A stretch of 64,000 nt of DNA, taken from NCBI RefSeq assembly GCF_000968135.1, contig NZ_FO538765.1:3484001-3548000 (forward strand). The letters run 5' to 3'. Shown here one piece after another: positions 43,257-51,918 of this stretch; position 1 is the stretch's first letter, and each line of letters starts with the position of its first letter. Source of the stretch: Magnetospira sp. QH-2. GTDB lineage: Bacteria; Pseudomonadota; Alphaproteobacteria; Rhodospirillales; Magnetospiraceae. Position numbers and translations under genes: made by a program. Under the pieces are notes generated by a model. It was not told the DNA's origin. It did not search any database and worked only from the letters and a program-made list of their open reading frames with translations.

Positions 43257-45187
43257 ATGTAACGGGGCGCCGGATCGACCGCCGCCATGGCTGCCACCGC
43301 GCGATCCAGACCGTCGAGGGTCTGAGCCAGATTTTCCGGCAGATCCTCCGCCGCCAGTAGGCGGGCCTGCTGGGCATGCAATCGCGCGGCTCCATGGCTA
43401 CCTTCTTGCAGAAGGGCGGAGGCCAGGCCCGCATGGAGATTGGCATCGAAAGGCCGCGCCATCACTGCCCGAGACAACAGATGGATTGCCCCCTTCACAT
43501 CCTTGGCCACCAGCAGCATATTGCCCAGCATGAAGGAAGCCAGCACGGCTTCCTCGGGCAAATCCACCCCTCCATCGCCGGGAGTCCAGGCCGCCGCCTT
43601 TCTCAGCAACTGCATGGCCTCCAGGGTCCGGCTTTCGGTCCGTGCCTGGATTCCCTGTTGCAGCAAGGCAGCCGCTTCCGGATCCCGCCAAGGCGGTCGG
43701 GCCAGATTTCGCACGTCGGAATAGGCACCGCAATGGCGGCAGGCAAAACGGAAGCGTTGGAACTTTTCGCGGGTCGGCAGCACATTGTGAAACTCATTGC
43801 GTCCGCCACAATGGACGCAATCGAACGCAATATCGTATTGCGGGTTGCCGTCACGCCCGGGAGAGGCGCTTTCCTCAAAGGCATGGATTTTTGCCGGACG
43901 CAGGAGGCCATAGTCGAACAGATTGACCCGCCCCATCAGCCGGGCATAGGTCTCGTTGTCCATCCGTGTGACGTTTTGGTGCCATTGGGTGACCGCCGCC
44001 GGGTCATCCTCCATCCGGCCCTCCGCCACCACCCGTTTATAAACCGGGCTGCCGGGCAGGACCTGCAACGGCACCAGGCTGATCTGCCAGGCTCGATTCC
44101 GTGCCCACCAGTCGAGAGTATAGTTGGCGGTCTCCAGCGTTTCTTCCGGATCACCGAAAATAAGGTTCCCGCGCACGGCCAGCCCCTTGCCAAAGGTGGA
44201 CTTCAGGGCATGGTTGATCATCTCCTCGGTGGATTTTTTCTGCATGCTGCCAAGAATGGTCTCGTGCACGTTTTCAATGCCGTAGCCCACAACAACGCAT
44301 CCGGCGTCCCGCATGATGTCGATGACATCCGGCTCCACCACCCGCACATGCAACGAGGTCCACCACTTGACTCCGTAATCCTTGATGCGACGGCAGAACT
44401 CTTCCATGCGGGGGCGCTTGTAGGCGAAAAGTTCGTCTAGGACCTCGACCATATTGATGCCGAAGCGTTCGATGTTGAACTCCAGTTCATTGAAGAAATC
44501 GTCGAGCCCTCGCTGGCGGTAAACCTGTCCCGTGGGATGGAAGCAAAAGGTGCATTTGTAGGGGCACGACCGGCTGGCCACCATGGGTACCGAGCGCGGG
44601 TCATCCAACAGATCGAAAGAGAAGCTGTCGGATGTCACCTGCTCCTCGACCATCTTTTCCACGTCGAAGCTTTCCAGATCCGGCCAGGGCAATTGGTCCA
44701 GGTCCTTCAGGGTCTTACGGGCCTCGGTACGTTGGGCACGACCATCGGCGCCTTGCCAAACAAGGCCCGGTACCGCGCCGATACGGTCGCGGGCTTCCAG
44801 TACCCGGGCCAGGTCGACCATGGTCTCCTCACCCTCGCCAATGACACCGATGTCCATGGGCATATGGCCCACCACCCAATCGGGGGCCGCTGTCACCAAT
44901 CCGCCGCCGCCCACGGTGACAACCGGCGGATGACCATCCTTGGCGGCCTGGAGGATTTCGGCGATTAAATGATAATGGGACGACAGGCCGCCGGTGGCGC
45001 AGAGATCGGGCTGAAAGCGCTGGGCCGCCCGCCGCACCTGGTCATAGGAGCGGCCCTCCACATGATGCAGATTGATACATTCAACTTCGTGCCCCGCCTG
45101 TTTCAGGGACGACGAGATATAGGCGATACCCAGCGGGAAATTATAGCCCCGGCCTTCGCCGAAATTGGGCAGCACGAGCAGGATCTT
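43253..45187 (-). CDS. B12-binding-domain radical SAM protein with zinc-ribbon and TPR-like tail
   Basis: I choose TTG 45187 because GGAGGTC stands 6 bases upstream and the protein then starts LKILLVLPNFGEG, a typical first strand. The 644-residue product has a Rossmann B12-binding-like domain (about 1-140, without the DxHxxG cobalt ligand), a radical SAM domain (about 200-430) with CPYKCTFC (Cys 208, 212, 215), then two CxxC pairs (CVHCGGRNEFH, CRHCGAYSDVR, about 475-510) and a helical repeat tail (about 520-640). Such enzymes modify lipids, sugars or small metabolites. The divergent glycosyltransferase and methyltransferase genes suggest glycan or lipid tailoring; the substrate is unknown. 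Confidence 0.85.
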   Translation of the reverse strand, partial: KILLVLPNFGEGRGYNFPLGIAYISSSLKQAGHEVECINLHHVEGRSYDQVRRAAQRFQPDLCATGGLSSHYHLIAEILQAAKDGHPPVVTVGGGGLVTAAPDWVVGHMPMDIGVIGEGEETMVDLARVLEARDRIGAVPGLVWQGADGRAQRTEARKTLKDLDQLPWPDLESFDVEKMVEEQVTSDSFSFDLLDDPRSVPMVASRSCPYKCTFCFHPTGQVYRQRGLDDFFNELEFNIERFGINMVEVLDELFAYKRPRMEEFCRRIKDYGVKWWTSLHVRVVEPDVIDIMRDAGCVVVGYGIENVHETILGSMQKKSTEEMINHALKSTFGKGLAVRGNLIFGDPEETLETANYTLDWWARNRAWQISLVPLQVLPGSPVYKRVVAEGRMEDDPAAVTQWHQNVTRMDNETYARLMGRVNLFDYGLLRPAKIHAFEESASPGRDGNPQYDIAFDCVHCGGRNEFHNVLPTREKFQRFRFACRHCGAYSDVRNLARPPWRDPEAAALLQQGIQARTESRTLEAMQLLRKAAAWTPGDGGVDLPEEAVLASFMLGNMLLVAKDVKGAIHLLSRAVMARPFDANLHAGLASALLQEGSHGAARLHAQQARLLAAEDLPENLAQTLDGLDRAVAAMAAVDPAPRYI

Positions 45188-45310
45188 CAACGGCGGACCT
45201 CCTGACAACCGGTTGCATTTTGAACCAGGAAGCATGGCCTGTCCAATGACTGTTCCTCCGGTCCCCGCCTTGGGTTACACTCGCCGCAGACTCACCGATG
45301 GGACCCATTC

Positions 45311-46300
45311 ATGGCGGATATCCGGCGCAAGGCCATCGTCACCCTGCTGATCGGCGAGGCCTATGTGGAGGCCTTCGAACGATTTATCCGGCCCACCTGG
45401 CAGCCCTATGCCGAACGTCACGGCTATGATCTGGTGGCCCTGACCGAGCTCATTGATCCCAATGCCGACACAGCAAAAAAATCCCTGCATTGGCAGAAGC
45501 TGCTGATCGGCGTTCATCCGGCGCTCAAGGACTATGACAAGCTGGTGTGGATGGATGCCGACATTCTGATCAATCATCGCTTGGCCCCCTGCATCGCCAG
45601 CGCCCACATCGGCAATGGCATCGGCGCGGTGACCATGCCGCCGCCGGACACTGATTTCTGCGGCCCGGACGGCAGCCGTTCAGCCCTGCACATGGTCATG
45701 GAGAACCTGCGGGCCCGGACACAAAACCCCGACCGCAATCCCTCTGTATTTTTGCAGGCCGACCACGCCGACTATTACCGGGTTTTGGGTCTGGACGGCG
45801 AGGCCCCACACCTCATCAACACCGGCGTACTGGTCTTCGATCCCCGACGCCACGGCGCCACGTTGGCCGGGATCTACATGAAGTACGACCGGGACTTCAT
45901 CGATTTCGAAATGACACCGCTGTCCTTCGAAATACAGAATCAGGGCCTGCTCGACCCCTTGGACCCGCGCTTCAATACACCTTGGGCGTTGCATGCTCTC
46001 ACCCATTATCCGTTCCTGTTCAATGATGACCTGCGCGAAGCCCATCCGGATCTGCTGAGCCAATGCGTCAACGCCGCATTTCGGCAGGTTTGGTTCTTGC
46101 ATTTCGCCGGAACCCGAAATCATCCGGTGAGCAAGAGGCCCCTGGACCTGGTGGACCCGACCTGCCCGAGAATCACCGACTTGGTCTTTCCCGATCTGGC
46201 CGAGAAATGGCCTCATTGGTTCCGCTTTGTCGATGGGGAGGGATTCAAGCAGGCCTGCGCCCAGGTGGATGACGGGGCCGACATAGACGTTTTTTACTGA
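45311..46300 (+). CDS. Glycosyltransferase, GT34 (GMA12/MNN10)-like
   Basis: A 329-residue soluble protein. RPTWQPYAERHGYDLVAL and DYDKLVWMDADILINHR (DxD around residue 80) are landmarks of galactosyl/mannosyl transferases with a GT-A fold. LINTGVLVFDPRRHG and WFLHFAGTRNHP fit the rest of the nucleotide-sugar site. No membrane segment. It is followed 18 bp later by a methyltransferase gene, probably an operon, and both sit in the segment between the two IS110 copies. Donor and acceptor unknown. Confidence 0.8.
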   Translation: MADIRRKAIVTLLIGEAYVEAFERFIRPTWQPYAERHGYDLVALTELIDPNADTAKKSLHWQKLLIGVHPALKDYDKLVWMDADILINHRLAPCIASAHIGNGIGAVTMPPPDTDFCGPDGSRSALHMVMENLRARTQNPDRNPSVFLQADHADYYRVLGLDGEAPHLINTGVLVFDPRRHGATLAGIYMKYDRDFIDFEMTPLSFEIQNQGLLDPLDPRFNTPWALHALTHYPFLFNDDLREAHPDLLSQCVNAAFRQVWFLHFAGTRNHPVSKRPLDLVDPTCPRITDLVFPDLAEKWPHWFRFVDGEGFKQACAQVDDGADIDVFY

Positions 46301-46318
46301 TCAGTTTGGAGACTCTCC

Positions 46319-47026
46319 TTGTACCTCTGTTTCTTGATGCGCGAAGGACTGGTGAGCTTTCTTCCCAGGGGCGGAACCGTGGCGGAAATCGGCGTGGCAC
46401 AGGGGGAGTTCTCAAAGGTGATCCTGGATGGCACCGAACCCAAGCATTTGCATCTGATCGACCCCTGGATCCATCAGGATGACCCGAGCTATGCCGCCGA
46501 CCCCAACAACGCCCCCATGTCCGACCAGAATGCCAACTTCCGATCCGTGAGCGAGCAGTTCGCCGAGCAGTCGGCCTCGGGCCAGGTCATCATTCATCGA
46601 ACCTATTCCCAGGCGGCGGTCAACCGATTCGAAGACCGGCAATTTGATTGGATCTATGTGGATGGTCTGCATACCCGCGAGGGCGTGACCCGCGATCTCG
46701 CGCTCTATTGGGACAAGGTCAAGGACGATGGCTTCATCGTCGGCCATGACTACACCAACATCGAACCGGCGCGAAAAATGGGGTTTGGCGTGATCGAAGC
46801 CGTGGATTCCTTTGTCGCCGAACGGGGTGCCGAATTCATCGCCCTGACCGCCGAGGCTTACCCAACCTATCTGTTGGCGAAACAGCCCGGCCAACACTGT
46901 GAGCAGATGAAGGCTTCCTTGCTCTATCACGTGCCGGACCTGGTGGAGATCCGTGAACCGTTGAACCGGTTTCAGCTCAGTCTGGTGACCGTCGGCGATA
47001 AAATGGTGCTTTTGCGTTCGTTCTAA
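46319..47026 (+). CDS. Class I SAM methyltransferase (Methyltransf_24 type)
   Basis: A 235-residue protein read from TTG 46319, with GGAG 8 bases upstream; ATG 46337 is an alternative. The SAM-binding strand is GTVAEIGVAQGEFSKVIL, followed by HLHLIDPWIHQD, and FDWIYVDGLHTREGVTRDLALYWDKVKDDGFIVGHDYT is the characteristic core of sugar- or small-molecule O-methyltransferases of this group. Its TAA stop ends at 47026, and the second IS110 repeat unit begins at the next base, so the original 3' flank has been replaced. Confidence 0.85.
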   Translation: MYLCFLMREGLVSFLPRGGTVAEIGVAQGEFSKVILDGTEPKHLHLIDPWIHQDDPSYAADPNNAPMSDQNANFRSVSEQFAEQSASGQVIIHRTYSQAAVNRFEDRQFDWIYVDGLHTREGVTRDLALYWDKVKDDGFIVGHDYTNIEPARKMGFGVIEAVDSFVAERGAEFIALTAEAYPTYLLAKQPGQHCEQMKASLLYHVPDLVEIREPLNRFQLSLVTVGDKMVLLRSF

Positions 47027-47278
47027 AGGCTGCTTCTGTAATCGAGTCATTTGAGTCAAGCTGATTTCCAAGCCGTCGGTTTGAACCTGGGTTATGTGGC
47101 GCCCTTTGCTTCTGTCCGCGGTCGACGTCGTCGCCGCATGATGGGGATCAAGGGGGATCGGGTGCAGCAATCTGAAAAGCGTGGTCTTACGCCACTGCAG
47201 CCTGCGCGCTGTCATCCGAGCCCCGCGCGTCGCCACGCGTCCTGGCCGCCCTTCAGGCGATCTCGGTTTTCGTTGTGT

Positions 47279-48310
47279 TTAGATGGCGGTCTCCTCCTTG
47301 CGGTACTGGAAGTCCGTGCCGTCGATCCACATGCGATGCATGATTACGGCGAGACGCCGGGCAACGGCGACCTTGGCGCGTTTCATCCCGCGCCTTTTGG
47401 CGACCGCGAGCCCCCAGTGTTTGAGCCAGGACCAACGGCGGGTTCGAGTGAGAAGTGCATTGGCGGCCTCGAACAAAAGCCAACGAACCATGGCATCTCC
47501 GCACTTGCTGATGGGGCCGCTTCGGTCCTGCTCTCCCGAGGCGTATCTGCGTGGGACAAGCCCGAAGTGGGCGCCGACCATGACCGACTTTTGAAACCGT
47601 TCCGGCACGTCGAGTCCTGTCCTGAAAGCGAGGGCGGTAACCGGGCCGACGCCGGGAACGGTCATCAGGCGCCGGCAAACGCTATCATCGCGCGCAGCGG
47701 CATGAACCTGCCGGTCGAGCTTGTCGAGTTGTTCGAGCAAGGCTTGGCGCGCAAGCAAGAGCGGCTCGGCGGCTGCGCTGAGGTGCGGGTTATCAGCCGT
47801 CAATTCCCGAACCCGCGCCGCGAAAAGGCGTCCGCGCGCCATACCGACCTTGAGGCCGAAAGCTTTCAATGTTCCTCGTACCGTATTGGACAACTGACGG
47901 ACCTGATGAACCAGGGTCTCCCGATGGGTCAGCACCATCCGGAGCTCCTGACTGCGCGCGGTCTTGACGTGGGTCGCGCGGTACAAACCGGTCCGCATCG
48001 CCTGGCTGATCAAGCGGGCGTCGCGACGGTCCGTCTTGACTGGGCTGGCGCTGGCAAAGGCCTTCATTTGCCGGGTCTCGATACAAATCACAGGGAGGCC
48101 CCGACTGGACAGTCCTGCGTACAGCCAAGGCGCCAGAGGGCCAGCTTCCAACCCAATTCGCGCAAAGCCACGCCCGCTTTCCTCGAGCCAAGTGGCGACC
48201 GCCTCGGGTGTGCTTGACACCTTGCCTTCGCGAATGACGGTTCCCTTTGCATCAATCTCACAGATCGAAATGCTTGCCATCGATACGTCCATTCCAACAA
48301 AATACTCCAT
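47279..48310 (-). CDS. IS110-family transposase, copy 2
   Basis: The 343-residue product is identical in sequence to copy 1, with one silent base difference seen (47369). Start ATG 48310 with AGGAGA upstream. All DEDD residues (8, 55, 94, 97) and the C-terminal SGPISK serine motif are kept, so it is probably functional. The identity indicates recent transposition or gene conversion. Confidence 0.95.
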   Translation of the reverse strand: MEYFVGMDVSMASISICEIDAKGTVIREGKVSSTPEAVATWLEESGRGFARIGLEAGPLAPWLYAGLSSRGLPVICIETRQMKAFASASPVKTDRRDARLISQAMRTGLYRATHVKTARSQELRMVLTHRETLVHQVRQLSNTVRGTLKAFGLKVGMARGRLFAARVRELTADNPHLSAAAEPLLLARQALLEQLDKLDRQVHAAARDDSVCRRLMTVPGVGPVTALAFRTGLDVPERFQKSVMVGAHFGLVPRRYASGEQDRSGPISKCGDAMVRWLLFEAANALLTRTRRWSWLKHWGLAVAKRRGMKRAKVAVARRLAVIMHRMWIDGTDFQYRKEETAI

Positions 48311-48443
48311 GGCTGGTCTCCTCTGTTCCATGTCCAGGAATTGACCCGGATACTTGATCAAGACCGAGTGTGGAGACCAGCTGACTGTCTAGGCAATCCC
48401 TGACTGCTCGATTACCGCCATCTGAAAAAATCCGATTTCGAGC

Positions 48444-48538
48444 ATGAGGGCCTTTGAACTTTCAACATGTTAGCCTCACCCTGAGCTTGTCGAAGGGCGA
48501 GGCGGGACGTCGAACAACACTTTTTCAGCAGCCTGTTA
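48444..48538. repeat. Right-end palindromic repeat region of unit copy 2
   Basis: Contains CTCACCCTGAGCTTGTCGAAGG (within 48475-48502), a shorter version of the hairpin-forming repeat in copy 1. It ends with the shared AGCAGCCTGTTA. Confidence 0.6.
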
Positions 48539-48540
48539 GC

Positions 48541-48570
48541 GCGTGTTTGATCGAATCCGATCAAACACGC
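48541..48570. repeat. Perfect 13-bp inverted repeat with 4-base loop
   Basis: The arm GCGTGTTTGATCG and its exact complement flank the loop AATC. It starts 2 bp after the IS repeat unit. There is no T run on either side, so it is not a typical terminator. It could be an operator, a transcription attenuator, or the old insertion site. Confidence 0.7.
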
Positions 48571-48738
48571 CGTGATCTAAGAGCAAGACGGCTGCAAGGG
48601 AACTTTCTTGGGCATCCAGACCACCCAGTTTGGTCAAGAGGCGTGCATCGAATGCCTTGCGCGACTATTGTTATGACAAAGATGGCTCTGGCGCCTTCCT
48701 AACCGAGGCGACCGATTGGAATTCCCGTGAGACCGACC

Positions 48739-50658
48739 ATGAAACTGTCCGGCCTTCTTTGCTCTTTGTCCGTCCTGGCCCTGATCGGGTTGGGCGGCCC
48801 CAAGGCGTCCGCAGCCGATGCGGATGCCGTCGCGGTCATTGTCGGCAACGGTCAGTACAGCCACCCGGACATTCCGTCGGTGGATTTTGCCCATCGCGAC
48901 GCCCAGGCCATGCACCGCTTCGTGCGCGACGTCCTGGGGTTCCGCGAGGAAAACATCTTATTGCTCACCGACGCCTCTCAGGCACAGATGGAATCCACCT
49001 TTGGGCGCCAGGGGAATCCGCGCGGCAAGGCCTATCAGTATATCCGCCCCGATAAATCCGATCTGTTCGTCTTTTACTCCGGCCATGGCCTGCCCAGTCA
49101 GGACCAGCAACGGCGCTACCTATTGCCTACCGATGCCGATTTGGCCACCGTCGATATCAACGGCTATCCCCTGGACGTGCTCTACGACAATCTATCGCAG
49201 TTGGGAGCCCGCTCGGTCACGGTGATGGTCGATGCCTGTTTCTCCGGCGGCAGCCATCGGGGTCCACTGATCAAGGGGGCGTCAGGGGTGAAGATCATTC
49301 CCAAGGATGAGCCAAACCCCACCTCCTCGCTGACCGTGCTCACCGCCGCCTCGGCCGACCAATTGGCCAGTTGGGACGAAGAGGCCGAGCATGGCCTGTT
49401 CACCGAATACCTGCTGCGCGCCCTTTATGGCGCCGCCGACCAAAAGGGTCACGGCAATGGCGACGGCCAGATAACCCTGCAAGAGGTCAAGGCCTACCTG
49501 GACGATGAAATGCGCTACAAAGCCCGCCGCGCCTATAACCGGGAACAGGTGCCGACGGTGATCGGAGCGCCGGATCTGGTGCTGGTGGCAGCAGTGGACG
49601 GCACCTTTGCCAAACGACCGGATTTGCCGCGCAGCCCGCAATCGCTCATCGGCGAGCCGGTGTTGGATCCCATGGACCTGGAGATGGAATCGGTGACCAC
49701 CAGCAATGTGCGCGCCGGGCCGGACCTGCGGTCTTTGCGGGTGGGCATGCTGCCCAAGGGCACCAAGGTGAAAGTGACAGGCAAAGTCGTCGACCGACCC
49801 TGGTTCCTGGTGGAACGCCAGGGAGACCGCATGGGCTATGTCTATGCCTCATTGCTGCGCGAGCCGGTTCCGGAGCCGATCCTAGTTGAACCGCCGGTGG
49901 TCGAACCGCCCGCCCCAACCGTGGAAACCCCAGACGAGGCCGTGGAGGCTTTGGAAGACCGCCTCAAACAGCTGGAAGCGGAAATGGAATATCGAAGCCG
50001 CGAAGGATCGATGCCCGAGGATCCGCCGCCCCTGCCTCGATATGGGGATGAAATGGACTTCGAACGCCTCCCGCCACCGCCGTCCCGACCAGGTTTCAAT
50101 CCGCCTCGACGCCCGCCGCCGGGAGGTCAGGTTGCCCACCGCCCGCCGCCCAGGCGCCCCAATGGCGACAAGATCCGCCCCTTGATGCGGTTGCGCGAGA
50201 CCCTCGACGAGATGGCCCAGATCCTGGTGCGCCAGAACTATATCGAACGAGTCGAGGTTCCGGTGGATTGTCCCGGCCCCGACGATGGCAAGTGTATTGC
50301 CGAAGGCTCCAGCGCCTTGTTCTATGGCCAGATCACGCCCCTGCCCCGAAGCTGCACGCTCAAGGTTCAGGCGACCTTCGAGCATGACCGCCTGATCCGG
50401 GCCGATGGCAGCCGCAAAGGCACCTATGTGCGCGATCGCAAGGTCTCCCTCAATCTGTTCAACAAGAACAAAGTCCGTGACAAGACCCTGACCATCAAGT
50501 CGCAGACCGAAGGGCAGCTGTTGGCCGTGGAACACTACCTGTTCGGCAAGGCTCGCTTCATCGACAAGGATGACAGAGACCGCTTCGCCCGCCTGGCCCG
50601 AGAAGCAAACCGGCTGTGCCGCACCATTCCCCTGATCGCCAACCGGCAGAATCGCTAA
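48739..50658 (+). CDS. Secreted caspase-like (peptidase C14) protein with SH3 domain
   Basis: Start set at ATG 48739 (MKLSGLLCSLSVLALIGLGG); a GTG four codons upstream is possible. The 639-residue product has a signal peptide (about 1-25), a caspase p20-type domain (about 30-260) with catalytic His116 in FYSGHG and Cys167 in VDACFSGG, an acidic loop GHGNGDGQITLQE within it, and an SH3-type fold (about 315-370; SNVRAGPDLRSLRVGMLPKG). A coiled segment and Pro-rich linker (380-480) lead to an unrecognised C-terminal domain with paired Cys. Caspase-like bacterial proteins cleave after Arg/Lys and often occur with DUF4384, which is encoded at 56.1 kb. Confidence 0.9.
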   Translation: MKLSGLLCSLSVLALIGLGGPKASAADADAVAVIVGNGQYSHPDIPSVDFAHRDAQAMHRFVRDVLGFREENILLLTDASQAQMESTFGRQGNPRGKAYQYIRPDKSDLFVFYSGHGLPSQDQQRRYLLPTDADLATVDINGYPLDVLYDNLSQLGARSVTVMVDACFSGGSHRGPLIKGASGVKIIPKDEPNPTSSLTVLTAASADQLASWDEEAEHGLFTEYLLRALYGAADQKGHGNGDGQITLQEVKAYLDDEMRYKARRAYNREQVPTVIGAPDLVLVAAVDGTFAKRPDLPRSPQSLIGEPVLDPMDLEMESVTTSNVRAGPDLRSLRVGMLPKGTKVKVTGKVVDRPWFLVERQGDRMGYVYASLLREPVPEPILVEPPVVEPPAPTVETPDEAVEALEDRLKQLEAEMEYRSREGSMPEDPPPLPRYGDEMDFERLPPPPSRPGFNPPRRPPPGGQVAHRPPPRRPNGDKIRPLMRLRETLDEMAQILVRQNYIERVEVPVDCPGPDDGKCIAEGSSALFYGQITPLPRSCTLKVQATFEHDRLIRADGSRKGTYVRDRKVSLNLFNKNKVRDKTLTIKSQTEGQLLAVEHYLFGKARFIDKDDRDRFARLAREANRLCRTIPLIANRQNR

Positions 50659-50684
50659 TTGCGCCATAAGGAGCGACGGTGGGG

Positions 50685-51107
50685 TCAGTTCGAACTGGCC
50701 TTCTTGGCGGCGGGGTAAAGGTGCTCGGATTCCGCCACCACCCGATCCCACACCAGATCGACCATTTCCCTGGTCTCATCGAGAAACTGGCCGTGGTCGC
50801 CCACATGCAATCCGTTCCGCCACCACTTTTTCGCATACTTGCTGAAAATCCGTTTGATCTCCCGCTCGCCTTCGAGGAACCGCTTGGCGATGGACGGCGC
50901 CTCCTCTTCTGAACCTGCGAGCAGCACGGGATAGATATGAACCCCATTCATGGCAAAGTGGTTGGTGACGGCATCCACATAGCGCTGAAAAATCTCGCTA
51001 CAAATGGCGGTGTCGCAGATTTCCCGGTCTTCCACCAGGTTTACAAGCACCTTCGCCAACTCAGAGATCTCGTGGTTTTCCCGATGCAGTTTCTCAAACG
51101 GTATCAT
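50685..51107 (-). CDS. Hemerythrin-like domain protein
   Basis: A 140-residue all-helical protein with His pairs spaced as in hemerythrin four-helix bundles: LHRENHEI near the N-terminus, NHFAMNGVHIYPVL near residue 50, GDHGQFLDE near 105 and SEHLYP near 130. It would bind a di-iron centre and sense or carry O2 or NO, or handle iron. The start has AGGAGGGG. It is on the opposite strand to the surrounding cluster and looks unrelated to it. Confidence 0.8.
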   Translation of the reverse strand: MIPFEKLHRENHEISELAKVLVNLVEDREICDTAICSEIFQRYVDAVTNHFAMNGVHIYPVLLAGSEEEAPSIAKRFLEGEREIKRIFSKYAKKWWRNGLHVGDHGQFLDETREMVDLVWDRVVAESEHLYPAAKKASSN

Positions 51108-51286
51108 CGTCCCCTCCTAAAGAAATAGTTTTCGCGCAGAATGCCGACCGGGCAATAGGGCGCGCAGGTGTGCGTTTCTCAGACGCCTTGACCAAATCTA
51201 CCATACATGGCGGTACAATAAACGTTTTTGGTTATGAGCCAGTCGCATTCGAATCATGCATGAAGGCTGAAGGCAGCGGGAATCCA

Positions 51287-51318
51287 CAAAAAAACCCGGG
51301 CCGAAGCCCGGGGTTTTT
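51287..51318 (-). terminator. Rho-independent terminator with UUCG tetraloop
   Basis: A 7-bp GC stem (CCCGGGC/GCCCGGG, 51295-51312) closes a UUCG loop in the minus-strand RNA and is followed by seven T residues. It lies about 20 bp after the stop of the glycine-zipper gene. On the plus strand the same stem is followed by five T residues, so it may work in both directions. Confidence 0.9.
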
Positions 51319-51337
51319 CCTTGTCGTCCGAATACGC

Positions 51338-51778
51338 TCAGTCGTCCCAGCGGTCGCGATACCATCCGCGCTTCCATCCGCGGCCCCGATAGGCCTTTTT
51401 CGACTTGCCCTTATAAACCACCACCCGCTTGGCCGGACGAGACTTTTCCACAATCACCACGCGCTCCACATACCGCGGGCGTTCGACCACCACGACTTTG
51501 CGCGGGGCAGGGCGATAGGCAACCGCGCGGGTCCGTCTCGGCGGATCGATCTGTTCATTGCTGATGGCGTAGCCAAAGCCCGCGCCGAGCAACGTTCCGG
51601 CGGCGGTGGCGGCCAACTTGCCGTCACCCTGGCCGATCTGAGAGCCGAGCAGCCCCCCGGCGGCGGCCCCGATCAGGGTACCGGGCTGCAGGAATCCATC
51701 GGCCTTGGCACCGGTAAACGGCGCGGCGGCGATCAGGGCGGCGGTCGCCAGGGCGGCCAGTTTCTTGGTCAAGGTCAT
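51338..51778 (-). CDS. Glycine-zipper (2TM, 17-kDa antigen-like) envelope protein
   Basis: A 146-residue protein with a signal peptide (about 1-26, ending TGAKA), then the double glycine zipper GTLIGAAAGGLLGSQIGQGDGKLAATAAGTLLGAGFGYAIS (described here by its ends: residues 34-72), as in Rickettsia 17-kDa surface antigen proteins. The C-terminal half is Arg- and Val-rich (VVVVERPRYVERVVIVEK) and very basic. Start with AAGGAGA. It is monocistronic and ends at a strong terminator. Confidence 0.85.
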   Translation of the reverse strand: MTLTKKLAALATAALIAAAPFTGAKADGFLQPGTLIGAAAGGLLGSQIGQGDGKLAATAAGTLLGAGFGYAISNEQIDPPRRTRAVAYRPAPRKVVVVERPRYVERVVIVEKSRPAKRVVVYKGKSKKAYRGRGWKRGWYRDRWDD

Positions 51779-51852
51779 GATCGGTCTCCTTGGTTTCAGT
51801 CGATGCCAGGGTAATGGAGCGGCCAGAGCCGGTTTTTCCGTTCATCGAAAAT

Positions 51853-51881
51853 CCGCCTCTCCAGCCCCCATAGCCTCCGCA
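51853..51881 (+). promoter_or_regulatory. Shared 29-bp upstream motif, copy A
   Basis: This stretch matches 57268-57296 at 24 of 29 positions with no gap. Both share CCGCCTCTC at the left and CATAGCCTC near the right. It lies 38 bp before the ATG at 51919. Constant internal spacing and position suggest a promoter, perhaps for an alternative sigma factor, or an activator site. No standard -35/-10 match. Confidence 0.55.
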
Positions 51882-51918
51882 CGATCCGATTTTCCATTCG
51901 CAACAGGGAGACCCTGTG

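Larger units (their letters stand above)
47027..48538. mobile_element. Repeat unit copy 2 containing an IS110-family insertion sequence
   Basis: Same orientation as copy 1 and nearly identical over 47027-48443. The right part is shorter than copy 1 but ends in the same AGCAGCCTGTTA (48527-48538). The two units flank the segment 39904-47026 as direct repeats. Homologous recombination between them could delete or duplicate that segment. It lies directly downstream of the methyltransferase stop. Confidence 0.85.
48311..48738. other. Gene-free stretch: IS right flank, palindromic repeat, hairpin, caspase gene leader
   Basis: From the transposase start to the caspase-like gene there is no supportable gene. 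48311-48443 is the IS leader, 48444-48538 the palindromic right end, 48541-48570 a perfect hairpin, and 48571-48738 the leader of the caspase gene, where I see no strong consensus promoter. Confidence 0.6.

Noticed and set aside
39904-47026. Classical composite transposon
   Set aside because: IS110-type elements do not usually mobilise flanked DNA as composite transposons, no target duplication is visible, and the enclosed genes look like ordinary chromosomal ones. I report only the direct-repeat arrangement.
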